Positions 11,640-23,869 of a stretch of DNA of 64,000 nt are shown one piece after another. The translations under genes and the position numbers were made by a program. The stretch comes from Cryptomeria japonica. Taxonomy: Eukaryota; Streptophyta; Pinopsida; Cupressales; Cupressaceae. The notes under the pieces are model-generated. The model saw nothing but the letters and a program-made list of their open reading frames with translations. It was not told where the DNA came from and did not search any database. The stretch spans positions 767,285,330 through 767,349,329 of the forward strand of contig NC_081408.1 in NCBI RefSeq assembly GCF_030272615.1. Direction: 5' to 3'. Numbering within the stretch: the first letter of the stretch is position 1; the number at the start of each line of letters is the position of its first letter.

Positions 11640-11712
11640 CCATGCATACATACATATACATTATACACGTACATGTATACACACACACACACATATATAT
11701 AAATATACATAG
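11640..11712. repeat. Microsatellite (CATA/CA/TA type)
   Basis: This is a mixed simple repeat with CATACATA, (AC)7 and TATATA runs. A similar microsatellite lies at 23870-24013, at the equivalent place upstream of the second copy of this host segment. Confidence 0.85.
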
Positions 11713-12052
11713 AAAAAGAAATTATGAGTCAATATTCTTGAGTCAAATAGTACTTAAATGGGTAATTTCTCATGTCCCTTTACTCTTATGAACATCACCT
11801 CCATAGAAAGAGCGCAAAGTAGATTTCTCAAATAGATGACCTTTCAAATAGTTTGAATATTTTATCCTTATGAAATGACATTCATCTCCTTGCAAAAACT
11901 TCTAATTAAATCATTCATACTTGAAAATGATAAATTTAAGAAATCACTCCTTATAAATAACATATCAATAAATTTAACTAAAAACATAATTAAATTTTAA
12001 AAATATTGATTTGATTAAAATCAAACTTAAAACTCCAACTACCTTAAAAATC

Positions 12053-12172
12053 AAAACTACACCTAATTGAAAAGTACAAATCAGGTAATGTGAAAACTAC
12101 ACCTAATTGAAAAGTACAAATCAGGTAATGTGAAAACTACACCTAATTGAAAAGTACAAATCAGGTAATGTG
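12053..12172. repeat. Tandem repeat, 3 x 40 bp
   Basis: Three exact copies of a 40-bp unit starting AAAACTACACCTAATTG stand head to tail, followed by the first bases of a fourth. The related segments at 32440-33000 and 29820-31560 have only one unit-like sequence, so the amplification is local and recent. Confidence 0.95.
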
Positions 12173-12339
12173 AAAACTCCAAATAGCCTCAAAGACCTTT
12201 AATCAAAATTATTTTTTTTTAATGAATAAAACTCAAAATATTACATCAAATTGCCAAGCATGCTTTCAAAATACTAATGTAGTTTTTCAATAATGCCACT
12301 TTGTAAATCAATCGTGCCTAACACTACTCGAGAAAATTC

Positions 12340-12600
12340 CCTTGGAAGGCTTTTACATTACGAGGCGAGAAAAATGCGGAGATAGTACGTCACGTAAAAA
12401 ACGTGAGTTAGTTCGTCACAGAAAATACGTGGGCAGCAAGAAAACAGTGGTAAGTCGGCGAAAAATGATCCGCTGGATGTGACGATCAACACTTTCTTCA
12501 TGAGCATAACACTTCATCTTGAGCTGAAAAATTATTTCTCTTTATAATTTTTAAACCCTAACCCTAGAATTTTAAATAGAGGAAGAACCCTAGCCAGTAA
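12340..12600 (+). promoter_or_regulatory. Promoter-like block A: ACGT cluster, telo-box, TATA
   Basis: Four ACGT cores (bZIP/bHLH-type sites) lie at 12387, 12392, 12401 and 12427. A telo-box AAACCCTAACCCTAG at 12553 and a TATA-like TTTAAATA at 12571 follow. Telo-boxes near TATA are typical of plant genes active in dividing cells. Related blocks occur at 31670-31965, 33020-33330 and 45660-45852; the last precedes an ATG exon. Block A itself runs into PPR pseudogene sequence. Confidence 0.55.
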
Positions 12601-12814
12601 AACACATGACGTTCCTTTGGGCCAGCCTTAAACAGCACACGCTAAGCATTGACCGCCTAGGTGACTGTGGGGCCCAGTCCTTTCACTTAGACATTTCATT
12701 ATTGTCCGTTCCGTTCAAATAAACTTCACCGTTAACTTTCAAATTCAAAATGTTCCCGCCTAGAAGTTTCACCGTACGCAACAGACAGATTTCCATCCAT
12801 CTCCATTTTTATTT

Positions 12815-13330
12815 GCAGCGTACTCCATGCCTGTGCAGATCTTCTGAACAGGGTAGACATCCATCAAAACATAACGAAAGGGCATGACTGTAAGAGCTTT
12901 GGCAGACATGAATGCAAAAATGTGGAAGCATAGACAAGGCACATGAACTGTTTGACCGGAGGCCTCAAAGAGAGTGCTATGATTGCAGGCTATGCAGAAA
13001 ATGCGTTTGATTAAAAGCGTTCAGATACTTTCAATCGAAAGCGATCGAACAGATGTAAAAATTTGCCAACATCTCCCAGCCTGTGCGAAAATGGGAGCTT
13101 TGGAATAGAGTATGGACATTATGAATAAACGATGTACGAATTTTGTCTGCTGGTGTAGCTGCAATTGTCCTGGTAGACATGTATAAGCTTAGACAATGCA
13201 CGTGAACCGTTTCACAGAATACCTCAAATAAATATGCTCTCACGGAACAGCCTGAATTTGCTAAAAATAGCTTTAGAAACTTTCAATAAGATGCGATTGG
13301 CAGGTGTAAAGTTTGGACGTCAAAATTAGT
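12815..13330 (+). pseudogene. PPR-protein pseudogene fragment
   Basis: Conceptual translation across frameshifts shows pentatricopeptide (PLS-class) landmarks: AKCGSIDKAHELFD-like near 12925, AGYAENA near 12985, CAKMGALE near 13085, LVDMY near 13170 and ETFNKMRLAGVK-like near 13285. PPR proteins bind organellar RNA. Repeated stops and shifts show that it is dead. An inverted relative lies at 18060-18420. Confidence 0.7.
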
Positions 13331-13333
13331 AGC

Positions 13334-16300
13334 ATTTGATCTACTGTTGGCATTACCCATGGCTAAATTTAGGATTAACTTAGCAAACTTTAAAACTTAT
13401 TAGTGTTACCAGGGATTAGAATATTTAACTTCTTAATGCTTTGGCAGTGGGGCTTAAAATTTTGTTTTATACAATTATAGTCAACACTGATAATAGTGTG
13501 GCTATGTACTAAGAATTATTTGTGATGGTTCTAAGTTGATTAATATTTAATAAATCTTTCAATCTTTTCGAATAAATAATATTCATAACAAATCATTTTA
13601 GAAAGTATGAGATTTTAAAAAAAATGTGAAGCTTAAAAGTTAAGAAATTATTTCATTTACATTTGGTCATATGTCCTCTTCAAACTACTCATTATGATAT
13701 CCTATATCGAGTAGCTACCATTTATTTAAGTGATTCTAGAGTATGACAAAGCTAAACCAAAACTTATATTCAATTGCTCATTTTTTTGAGACCAATAAAG
13801 TCATTCCATAAAATTAAGGGTAAAACATATAGCATAAATTAATATTTATTGATTTATATTTAGTTGATGACTCATTTTTTGTCTAAAATTTCGTATCTCA
13901 TCTTTGGATGTTATATGTGATCACAAAAAATAATTTATCTACAATTTTTAGAAAGAATAAGTTGCACAAATATAAACTAAAAAATACACATTTGAATGTG
14001 AATTGTATGTGTAATTATCTTTCTCCAATTTAAAAAAATATTATTTAAAAAGTTTAATAAAAATAGAAAAAAATAAAAGCAATCAAATTATATAAGTATG
14101 ATTAAGAATGCCAACAAAAAAGATACAAGCAAGTGGCTAATTAATGAGTGATGTATAATAAAATAGATGACCCAACTAACCTATTGAATTCATGTTAAAA
14201 GACCCCACTGTTTAGATTGAACCTAAAAATTTGAAGGAGTTGATTAATAAATGGTAGATAGCATTGTGGCTATCTAGTAAGGATTATCCCAAAGGAAGAG
14301 AAGAGCTACAGTAAAGGGAGATTTGAGGAGCTGTAAATTTTGAAAACTAAGAATGTCAAGATTAGGCAGGTAAATAATGTAGAGGGAGGGAGGCCTTTGA
14401 AAGGCCATGTGACCACAATTTTGTTTGCACGTCCATGTGATTGATTTGGAAATAAAATACTTTTGTTTTTAGTCTGCAATTAGCAATTGAATGGAAATAG
14501 AGTCTTTGTTTTATGTTGTGTGTTTTTTAATTTCTAAGTTGGTAGGCAGAGTGGGAGAACCATGTCTTGCATCAATAAGGTTTATTTAAACATAAAAGAA
14601 ATATAAACTATTTGCAAAGATAAATCTACTGGGAAAATGTAGGTCGCATATTTAGTGTGGCTAATGCTATGTAATGTCCCTTACTAGGAGTAAGCATGTT
14701 TCCCATAATTAAACATACTGTTATCATCCCTTATCATTCCTTCATTTAGATTATTGAAAGTAGAGAATCATTAATTATTCTTAATACAATTAAGAATTAT
14801 TAAATTTAGACCTATCCTTACTTCTTTCCTAACCTTGAAGGAGGATGAGGATTTGTTGTCATAGGGCACTTGGAAACTAGTCTACAAGTAGGCTCCCTCA
14901 AGGTATTAGGAATTCGTCCATACCCATCTTGGGATTACCTATCTTGTGAAGATTTACTCCGCCTCTCCCTACACACACCAACCTATCTTCTTGAAGGAAA
15001 TAACGAATTATTAAATACCATACCATTAATATAATAATATTTCATTTATTATGAATGCATATATACATAAATACAATTAAGTATAAATCTAATCTCCCTA
15101 TTATTAACAAATGAAAATCTTATTGACAATACTTCTTTATACATCTTGATACTCAAATAAATATAATAATTTATGTTATAGTTATATATATTTGATCATT
15201 ATTCCTAATAGATTGCAAACATAACATATCATAAATGTAAATAAGAATATGATCATAAGTAAGATACAATATACCAGTATGTTGTTATGATAATGATAGT
15301 ATTTAAGTTTGATTTCTTCTTTGATGCGAACTCAACGTCTTTTTCTCTAATCTCCTTTAATGCTTGACAATAGTTGTTATTATAAACTGAAGGTATATTT
15401 ATCTGAGTTCCTTTTTATGATTCCCTCTTCTTAAATGTATAATCATTATATATCCTTGAAGTCGATATGTAGAGTCATCCTTGCTTACAAAGGAGGTGGT
15501 CATGTTTCATAATGAGGTGTCTCTTTCTTACCAGTTTTTGTCCCTTCAAGTCTTTCATTAAATTGTTAATTATTATTAATCCAATTATATCAATTTCATA
15601 ATCATTCCCCTTTACTCAATTTTATTCCATTATTATTGTCAATATGGTGATCACTTCTTTTGCTAAATGAAATTATTTCTTTATTAATACCCTAATCACA
15701 ATCTCATGACATCATTCATTGTGTCAATGTTTAGTAAATTAATGTTTATTTCTTCCTAATAGACCATTGATCCTATGCTCCTTCATTTGTCTATTTCAGT
15801 CTTACTAATCTTAATTGCTATTGTAATCATATATTAGATCATTATCATAATGGTATCATTTCTTATAACACTTGCTGATATAATTACATGAGGTCAAGCT
15901 TGTTTTTTTAATTAGTTCCTTAATCATGTGTATGCATCTCATCTTATCAATGAGTATATATCACTCTAGCTATAGGTTTTGAATCAAGTGCTTAATATTT
16001 GATGGAGCAGTATCACTATTTTTTTTTTTTCTATTTACTTGTCTAACAGAGGTTATTAAAAATTATGAAATCTTAAAATTAAGATAATTTTGTAAGTTTG
16101 TCACCTAGTCAGCATCCTACTGGTGTTGGCAGTCCCACTAAGGGGATTCCTCATGCTCCCCCTTGTGTTGGTGTTCCAAATGATAGTATTTTGTGGATTT
16201 TTGTTCATCAATAAAGGAAAGATCACTCTTCCTCTTCTTCCCAAACTCTTCCTCGAGTTGTGGGTGAAACTTCCACCCACCCTTGATGTGGATTATTAGT

Positions 16301-18060
16301 TTCTCTACTTATGTGTTGTAAGTGGGTTTATTTGGCCATTGTTGTCAGAGGTTTGTTCTTGATCAATTTTTTGTATCCTTTTTGGCTTGTCTTTGTATAG
16401 GGTCAACACCCTTAGTTGTTGCTTTATTATTCAAAAACATCTCTAAAATCAAATATTAGATAATTCATTCTACTAACCCCATCAATATCACCATTCTATA
16501 AGAGAATTATCATAATATGATTTCTTAAATGATATCATCAAATAGTATTAGCTCATAGATGTATTACAAATGAAATGTTACTAATATTAATTATTTCTTT
16601 TCTAATTTTTTACCACTTTTTCAAGGGTGCACTATAATTTATTTTCTTAATAATGAAAGCAAGAAATTGAATGTAGAGCATCTAGACACTATATAAAATA
16701 GACACCAAACCAATAAAACTATGACATGCAAGGCAGTCATTTATACCTCACACATAGGCCATAAAACATTAGAGCCATTGTAACATAGGAATGATAAAGC
16801 ATATTGTCTAGATCAAAACCATATTTGATTGTGTCTATTTTTTTTCTTTTCTTTTCATAATAATTTATTGTTCTTTATTTCACTCATCATTAGGAGCTAT
16901 AAGAGGTAGTTAGGATCTTTCATATTTCTAAGAGATGTGGCCCAAAATAACCCCCATAGAAGGTGAATTTGATTCACATTTAATAAGGGATGAATCTTTC
17001 TACATAGTAGGAGGTTATAACAAATTTTCTTATAGTTCAATGATATAGAGTTAGCATTCAAACCATCAAGTAACTCAAAGAAGGAAATAATAGACTATTA
17101 ATAATACAATTTGGGGGAACAACATCTTTTCCCCATTAATTTTGACTATCTAATTTTCATCTATACTTGTGCATTTTATATTAATTTGAACTAAAATCTA
17201 ACACTTCTAGTAATGCAATAGCATACCATTAGAATAAATACCATGTTTAGGTATGGTCTACTACTTTCAAAGAAATGTCAATGTAAAACTCATACAAAAT
17301 ATCAAAATCAACAAGGATGCAAGCAAATTTTTTATGTGTTAATTAGATGTATTTATGTTTGTAACAAGGAAGCATCCCAATAAATTAACAATTTCTTGAA
17401 ACCATGAATAAATCCAAAACTAAAAAGGGAGATTTAAAAGTTGAACCTAAATATGCAAACAATAAAAGAATTCATACTATGATTGAAATCGAACTAACAT
17501 AGATTGTACACAAAAAAATATTATTTGTATATAAAAAAAAAATCTATAAAGGACTACATCCAACCTTTGATAGAATTAAAAAACATGAAATTTCTAGTTT
17601 ATCTTTAGTAAGGGAGCACTGAGTTTTAAATAAATATTTATATTAATAAAAAATGGTATGTTAGTAGCTATAAAAACAATAGATTAAGTAAATAAACAAA
17701 TTATATTCTCAAAACTCTTTATGACCAACAATGAAAATTGAGGAAGTACAAGTGTGTGAGGATTAATCTTTATTTTGGGTGATGCTTGCAATAAACCTAG
17801 TTTGAAAGGTTTATTTTTTTAATTTAATAATACTTAATAGTTATTAATAATAATAAATGTATATATTTTAAAATATAAAGCACATATATTTTAAATAATA
17901 TAATTTATAATAAATTATAAAAAATCTCATATTTCATTACATTACTGAGAAAACTATTTACAATTATCCTCTAATTCTTCCAGATTCCAAAAATAAAAAA
18001 TAAATAAAAACACTAGACAACAAAATTTAAAATAAATTTACCAAGCTTTCTTTATATGCA
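13334..18060. other. AT-rich region, no gene recognised
   Basis: This is about 4.7 kb of AT-rich sequence with no coding signal. Two weak items only: a TGTAATGTCCC motif at 14670 that could start a decayed LTR ending near 16008, where AGCAGTATCAC is faintly PBS-like; and 16085-16440, whose plus-strand composition and end (TTGTATAGGGTCAACACCC, then an A-rich tail) resemble the 3' end of a plant LINE. Confidence 0.35.
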
Positions 18061-18530
18061 AAAGAAGGGAGGAACATAGAAAAACTTACATTTCACGTTT
18101 CTTGTCTATGCTCACACATTTTGCATATATGTCTGCAACGACATTTTTGCCTATATCTTCTTTAAAATAACTCTTCCATTTATTGGGTGATGGATGTCTA
18201 TACCCTGTTCCATAGCTCCCATTTTCACACTAGCTGTGAGGATATTGACAAGGTTTTCTCACTGCCAATAGCATTTGCTTGAAAGTGTTTTAAATGCTTT
18301 TCAAAAGACGCATTTTGTGTACATCCTCCAATCATACGAGATAAAGATCATAGTCCGATTCCATGTGATGGCAGCAAGATGCTCCCATTTGCAGCAAGCT
18401 GTCATCAAACATTTATGAACATCCACCAAAATTTGGGCGGGATAAATGTTTAAATTTGAAAGTTCACAGAAACGGAAACAGAAACGGACAGAAGCAGAAT
18501 TTAACAAAGGTAATGGGCCCACAATTGCCA
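18060..18530 (-). pseudogene. PPR-protein pseudogene fragment (inverted copy)
   Basis: Minus-strand translation gives VKMGAMEQGIDIHH near 18225, an AKCVSIDK-like piece near 18110 and an ITWNTMI-like piece near 18340, in the usual PPR order. The upstream part (18430-18590) matches 12601-12760 in opposite orientation. Here the PPR remnant lies head to head with a first-exon copy at 18602. Confidence 0.65.
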
Positions 18531-18601
18531 TGTAAGCAAGGTCAAAGGCTTAGTGTGTGATGTTTAAGCTGTCCCGTTCCTTTGCTGCAGTGTGGTCTGT
18601 T

Positions 18602-18640
18602 ATGGAGGAAGATGAAGGTGTCCCAAAATGCAGCAACCAG
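18602..18640 (+). pseudogene. Copy B of host first exon (MEEDEGVPKCSNQ)
   Basis: ATG plus 12 codons, followed by GTGCAA as splice donor. It is the same length and nearly the same sequence as the exon at 45853-45891 and is also found, without its ATG, at 33355-33385. No downstream microexon is seen before an LTR at 18920, so this is a partial duplicate. Confidence 0.55.
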
Positions 18641-18919
18641 GTGCAAATCTCCATATTTTTTATTCTGTTTTATTTTGGGTTTTTAATTGTTATATAATTT
18701 TATTTTTCAAGTGTGGTTTAATGATTTATTTATTTTTATCTTGGATAGTTGCATTGGATATGTATTTTGTATGTATTTATTTCAAAATATACCTGATCTT
18801 ATTTTAAAGGTATTTAAATTTATTTGTTTTAAAAATATTTTTGATGATAGGCATTTGTTCTTTAGATTTCTTTTCCATCAAAATTTTCCTCATTTTTTCA
18901 GCAAAGAGAATCTTCAAGA

Positions 18920-19713
18920 TGTGAGAACAACATTGTAACTCTTCTTAGGAAAGGATTGATCACTTCAAGTCTTAAGAAGATATAATCTATAGTCACATAA
19001 ACCTGTCCACTTAATTAAATGAATATTTACTATTTATTTGATTATTTAACCATCAGTCATCAATTAATTAAATTAATATTTAATTAATTCATCTTCAACC
19101 CTTAAACTACCCCCACTTGCATTTTTCTACAAATGCAAGTTGCACCTATTTTGTTGAAATAATGAATTTTATTTTAATTAAAATCCTATTTTCCCTCACC
19201 CACCAAACCCACTTGCATCCTAAATCCTCTTCTAGACTCTTTTAACTACTTTCTAAATTCTTCTAAACCATTCATAATTAGCCTAATCCATTTCCTATAT
19301 ATTGTCACATTCCTAAGCCATTCATAATTAGCATAATCCATTTCCTATATATTGTCACATTCTTAAGCAACTTGAAGTCACTTCTCAAAGCCTCAAAGTC
19401 TTTGAAAAGTATTAAATGCTTTATGTCTCCATCAAGTTAACCCCTAAAGTCTTCCAAACCATTAATGGCTCTTACATGACCATTTATGGCTCTTATATAA
19501 CCATTAATGGTTAACTCAACTCACCCACATGGTTAGAGACTTTCCCTCTAACTCAACCCTCATTTGACTCATGGGTCTCTTAAAGCATTCATTGCTTTGA
19601 CCATGGTTAGATGTGCAATTACCTAAGTGTCTCATATGCTAATTACAATGAATTCATTATCCTAAGTCAACTTATATAAAGTGTAATTATGAGACATAAT
19701 TTAAATACTAACA
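18920..19713 (-). repeat. Candidate solo LTR, Copia-like (~794 bp)
   Basis: The right part (AAGTGTCTCA..., TTATCCTAAG, AAAGTGTAAT) resembles the LTR at 6322-6772. Its ends read TGTGAGAA...CTAACA on the plus strand, that is TG...CA in sense. There is no PBS to the left and no PPT to the right, so it looks solo. Flanks (CAAGA and TCATT) do not match, so no TSD. It contains a 50-bp direct duplication at 19268-19367. Confidence 0.45.
19268..19367. repeat. Tandem duplication, 2 x 50 bp
   Basis: Two copies of a 50-bp unit beginning CCATTCATAATTAGC stand head to tail, differing at very few bases. They lie inside the candidate LTR. Confidence 0.9.
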
Positions 19714-19716
19714 TCA

Positions 19717-20400
19717 TTGAGCTTATCTAGAGCCACCTCCAAGTTCATAATTTTTTTTTCATGTTCATTCTTCATGGCCTTTACATCAGTCACTAGCTTC
19801 TTGCTAAGGTCAAATAGTTTGTTTGTGCTGTTTGAGGATAGGGAATTTAATGTGCTCTATCCAGCAATAAGATTATTAATCTTGCATTTCAACTCATAAA
19901 ATCTCTGCAACTACCCAATTAAAGAAACTAGTTTGACCATCCATGGCCACCTTCACAAAATTTCTCACCAACCCTAGTATCCACCATAGAAGAGATTGTA
20001 TCTTTATCCAAAGGGATAGCCTTATCCAATTCAATGGGGTTTTGAAAATGGAAATCTAGGTTTGGTTGGTCCTCATCAAGACCCCTGGGAGGAAAACAAC
20101 TATTTGTATTTCCATGCACTTTCTTCTTGGAAGATTTGGTTCCTTATGAAGCCTCTTGGGGCGGGTTTATTTTCACACCTGAGGTAGAGCCCAACTCAAA
20201 ATTATTTTTATTACCATCAGATAATAGGGTCATGGGGGCCTTTCCCTTTTTGGCAAAGCTAGGGCTGATGGAATTTGGTACAAACTCATTAGAAGGGGCA
20301 TAATCGGAGTCACCCTCATTAGAAGGGGCAATTGAATCTTTGGCTCAGTGTTGGAACAGTCTTCCAGAGGACCTAAAGTAGGATGAACCCCATTCATTGC
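19717..20400 (-). pseudogene. Unknown family X, C-terminal part
   Basis: Minus-strand reading gives LSEKGKAP-like, GLDEDQPNLDF, LDKDTISSMVDTRVGE and a charged coil ending in KNEHEKKIMNLEVALDKL. It continues the protein piece at 22393-21850 after an interruption. A short duplication (CCCCTTCTAATGAG, 30 bp apart) is present near 20290-20330. Frameshifts occur; no function is known. Confidence 0.45.
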
Positions 20401-20404
20401 CCAA

Positions 20405-20705
20405 TTATCATGCAGCCACACAAAGAGCTCCTAGGTATATCCACTTGAGCAAGACAAAAAGCAATAATTGGCTACCTTTGATATTTCAGCCACCTATCCT
20501 TATGTGGCCATTGATGGGATACAGAGCTACAGATAAACCTTATGATGAGGCCGCGGAAGAAGCCAGGTGGGTTAGGCTGGAAAAGATAAAAGGATTTTAT
20601 TGGAACCTAGCTACAGGAGGCACAGAACAAGGTGCCATAGGTGATTTACGATTCAGTGCCCGAGTAAGAAATTTTCCTCTGGATGGAGGACCAGCAAGAC
20701 ATTAA
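20405..20705 (+). pseudogene. Host terminal-exon-like segment, unrecognised
   Basis: A clean open stretch of about 90 codons ends at TAA (20703-20705) with the C-terminus NFPLDGGPARH. Amino-acid composition is balanced (WVRLEKIKGFYWNLATGG), unlike the surrounding AT-rich noise. A possible acceptor CTCCTAG lies just upstream. It splits the minus-strand family X remnant, so it came as an insertion. It could be a last exon or a gene piece carried by a transposon. Not recognised. Confidence 0.4.
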
Positions 20706-21453
20706 GTTGGGGCGTAAATGATGAGCTAAAATAATAGCTCTTTTATTTCTATGACTAATAAGTTTTTCCTCTCTTTTAGGTTGCATATTGGGACAGTGTT
20801 TAAGTCATGTAATGTATCAGAGTTTTGATTATATGCATTCTAAATGATAGCCAAACTTGTTGAACCTTGTATTGTTTTGACTTAATATTAATGTAGCTAT
20901 GCGGATTATTATAGGTAACATCATGTATGGATGTATAAATTTTATGATTAATGGAAATAGATGTATATGTATGATTGTGTGTTCTAACCTTTAATGCAGG
21001 AGTAAATAATTTGTTGCAGAAGTGGTTGTTTTAAGCTAGATGGAGAATCACGTCATGAAAACAATTAGAGACATTTCAGGGTAGCTGAACATTTAAAATA
21101 GTAGATAAGATGATGTGCAAAAGAATTGGAAAAGGAATAGCAAGGAGATACCAGATTCATTTATGTTTTTCTCCAGCAAGCATCAATCTAGTAACCATTG
21201 CCATGCTATATTCTTGGATGCAGTTTAGTTGAGTTCCACGTTTATTTATTACAACAATATTAAGTCAAAAGATTTTCTAGAATTAGGAGCATTTCTCTTA
21301 TCTCATGTATTGTATCGAATTTTGGAAATAATGAATGAAAGCTATGTTATTTTGAGCATATAGAATCATATTTGAAGTTTGGATACACTCATCCAAGCGG
21401 GCCCACTTGGTGAGTATTCATGTGTGATTGTTAGATTAAGTTTCCTTTTTGTT

Positions 21454-21728
21454 TTAGTAGATGTTCTAGCAACTGACTGTTCATGCAACTATTGGAGCCA
21501 GATCCTGTGATTGTTCTTGCAACCAAAGAAGACAGAGTAATTCATGTTTGTCATCTCTAAACTTAGTTAACAGTTATTTAGTTACAATCTTCTATTAATA
21601 TTAAGATTTCTTATATCCATTCAACTGTCATATTTTTGCTTGTTTATTTTAGATAGAATTAGTTGTTGCAGTAGTGCAGAATGACTATCACAGGAACTTA
21701 GTGCATATACAATGCAGACCCATTTCAG
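21454..21728 (+). pseudogene. Two exon-like islands, unrecognised
   Basis: The first island near 21490-21546 reads LLEPDPVIVLATKEDRVIHV. The second lies between TTTATTTTAG (21643-21652) and a donor GTAATA at 21729 and reads ELVVAVVQNDYHRNLVHIQC. Good splice consensus and protein-like composition suggest exons of one plant gene. They follow the stop at 20705 on the same strand, so order or identity is unclear. Confidence 0.35.
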
Positions 21729-21849
21729 GTAATACGTCCCTAGGTTGAAAAGTAAATGAAATTTAGTCATGAAGATGATAGATACTAAGAATGGATTACA
21801 AATGTTTGAGTTAAGACTTTAACTCTAGTTATTGTTCTTATTGACCAGG

Positions 21850-22705
21850 AAAACAAGCATCATCGACAACATTCTTGGTAGGGGACCAATTTGATCCTAT
21901 GGTTTCAAAGGATTATGATTCCTTAGAGGAAATAAAATTAGACTTTGAATCCTCAACAATTTTCATGTCCTCTTGAACCTCAATCGATGGTTCCTCAACA
22001 AGGTTCTCTTTAGAAGTAGCAATGGCTCCAAACTTGGCCATGCAAGTAGGATTGTTTCCAGTGGGCAATTTAGGGCTTCAATGGAAGACTTTTGCATAGT
22101 CAGATGAGGTGAAAATAAGGTCAACATATAATTTGGGATCATATGTGGATCCAATTTCAATAGCAGGTACCCTACTTGAGGTCTTTCAGTCCAAATGAAA
22201 ATAATATAGCCTATGAATAAGCCCCTAATGTAAGGGGATTTCCTTTAGTAATAGCCCTAGAAATAGATTGAATCAGGGAAGATAAAACACAATAAGGGAA
22301 ATTCACTCTTACCCCATGGCATAGATGGTTTAGGATAGAGAAGAGTTGAAGGTGAAATCTCTTCTTCCTCTGATCAAGTATGAAATAGAGCATAGCAACC
22401 TCCTTCTAAATACCTAGGAGCTCCTCACAATTGTATCCACTTTGCAATTTGGAGACCACTTGAACAAGTTGAAAAAACTAGTCAAAATCCTCCTTGTAAT
22501 TTCCCTTAGGATTTTTAGGGAAGGCAATGTTGTCCAAAAACCAACCAGTAAATTTTTCTATGTTCTCCTCAGAAACAACCAAATTAACACTTTCAAGATT
22601 CATAGTTTCATTGTTCTAGGCTTGAACAAAATCCATAGAGAGTTTGGGGTCATCTCTAGTCATTTCCCTCCACATACGAGTTCATACTTCCCTAGACAAC
22701 CTTGA
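21850..22705 (-). pseudogene. Unknown family X, N-terminal and central part
   Basis: Sense stretches FHLQLFSILNHLCHGVRVNFPY (22340) and MAKFGAIATSKEN (22010) match the plus-strand remnant at 6784-7480 in order. Frameshifts separate them. It continues at 20400-19717 beyond the inserted exon-like islands. Function unknown. Confidence 0.5.
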
Positions 22706-22939
22706 TCCATAGTTTGTCATTATTTTGAACTTGGAACACTCATCTGGTTCAATCTGATTTAAATCTCCTCACATCTTTTTACACCTAGAGGTCACAATGT
22801 GAAAGTGATGGGTCTGAAAATGACAGTGGTGGTTACCAGTAGAAATAAAATCTCATTTCCTTAACCAACTTGGAAAGGCAAGGGCAAAAATACAAAATAA
22901 TAAAAAAGTAGCCTTGGGATTACAAATCATTAATGGGCG

Positions 22940-23480
22940 TGTCATTCAAAATCATGGCATGAGCTTCAAAAGGTAGTTTGTGCCCAGTCTAGTTAATTTA
23001 TCTACCACCCCATTCCCCTCACATTGCATGTAGAAAAATATAGCTTCATGAAATGTAAGATGGAGGGTGCGACACTTGGATATGAGAGGAACAACTTTCC
23101 AGTCTAGCCTAGCATCTTGATTTAGCATCATAATGGTATTATGAGAGTCACCTTCCACAATGAGTTTAGAGATGTCCATCTGTCTTGCCACGTCAAGTTC
23201 GTGAAACAAGGTTGCCGCTTCTGCCACGTTGGAGGTTTGGACACCCTATGTGAGGATTAGGTGACCATATGGATCCCTTATCACACCACCCACCCTCACT
23301 TGACCCAAGTTACTACAAGAATAACCATCAAAGTTCAACCTTAGCCATCTAGTGATAGGGGGTCCATTTAATAGCATTTCTAAAGCCAATCGGAGGGGCC
23401 AAGAATTTAGAAAGAGTAGGTTTCATTTCCCAGGAGCTAGAAATCGCCCAATCCAAAGGAATGAAGAGGTGAGAATGGGT
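22940..23480 (-). pseudogene. LINE-type RNase H domain remnant
   Basis: Minus-strand reading has LRLNFDG, GGVIRDPYGH, then an open frame with AEAATLFHELDVARQM and KLIVEGDSHNTI. This is the plant RNase H-like domain (RVT_3 type) at the C-terminus of LINE ORF2, with the catalytic D of EGDS present. A stop after HLILT breaks it. No attached RT was found. Confidence 0.7.
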
Positions 23481-23869
23481 ATGTTTCAAAAAATAGCTCA
23501 AATTTTCTTAAACATTTGAAATAATTCTTTTGGATAGGTTGAGAATATAAGTTTAAGTTGCAACCTTGCAATCTATTGATATTGAGAGCACATATCTAAA
23601 TTGATAATGGTTCAAGTCTAATTTTTTAGGAAAATTTATTTTGTAACTAAGTTTTTGGATAGTGTGATCCTACTCTAATCCCTTATTTATTTTCCTTTAG
23701 GAGGGTTTGAACTAGGGTGGATTGTATAACTAAAGAACATATTTTCAATCACATAATTGTACTCAATCAATTGAATTGCACTACTTTTATTTTTCTAATA
23801 TTAACATTTTAATAATACTAACTTTATTTTTTAATGTAATATTAACACTTGTATTGTTGTGAAATGAAA

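Noticed and set aside
12053-12172. Possible CRISPR-like direct repeats
   Set aside because: The repeats are contiguous without spacers, in a plant-type context.
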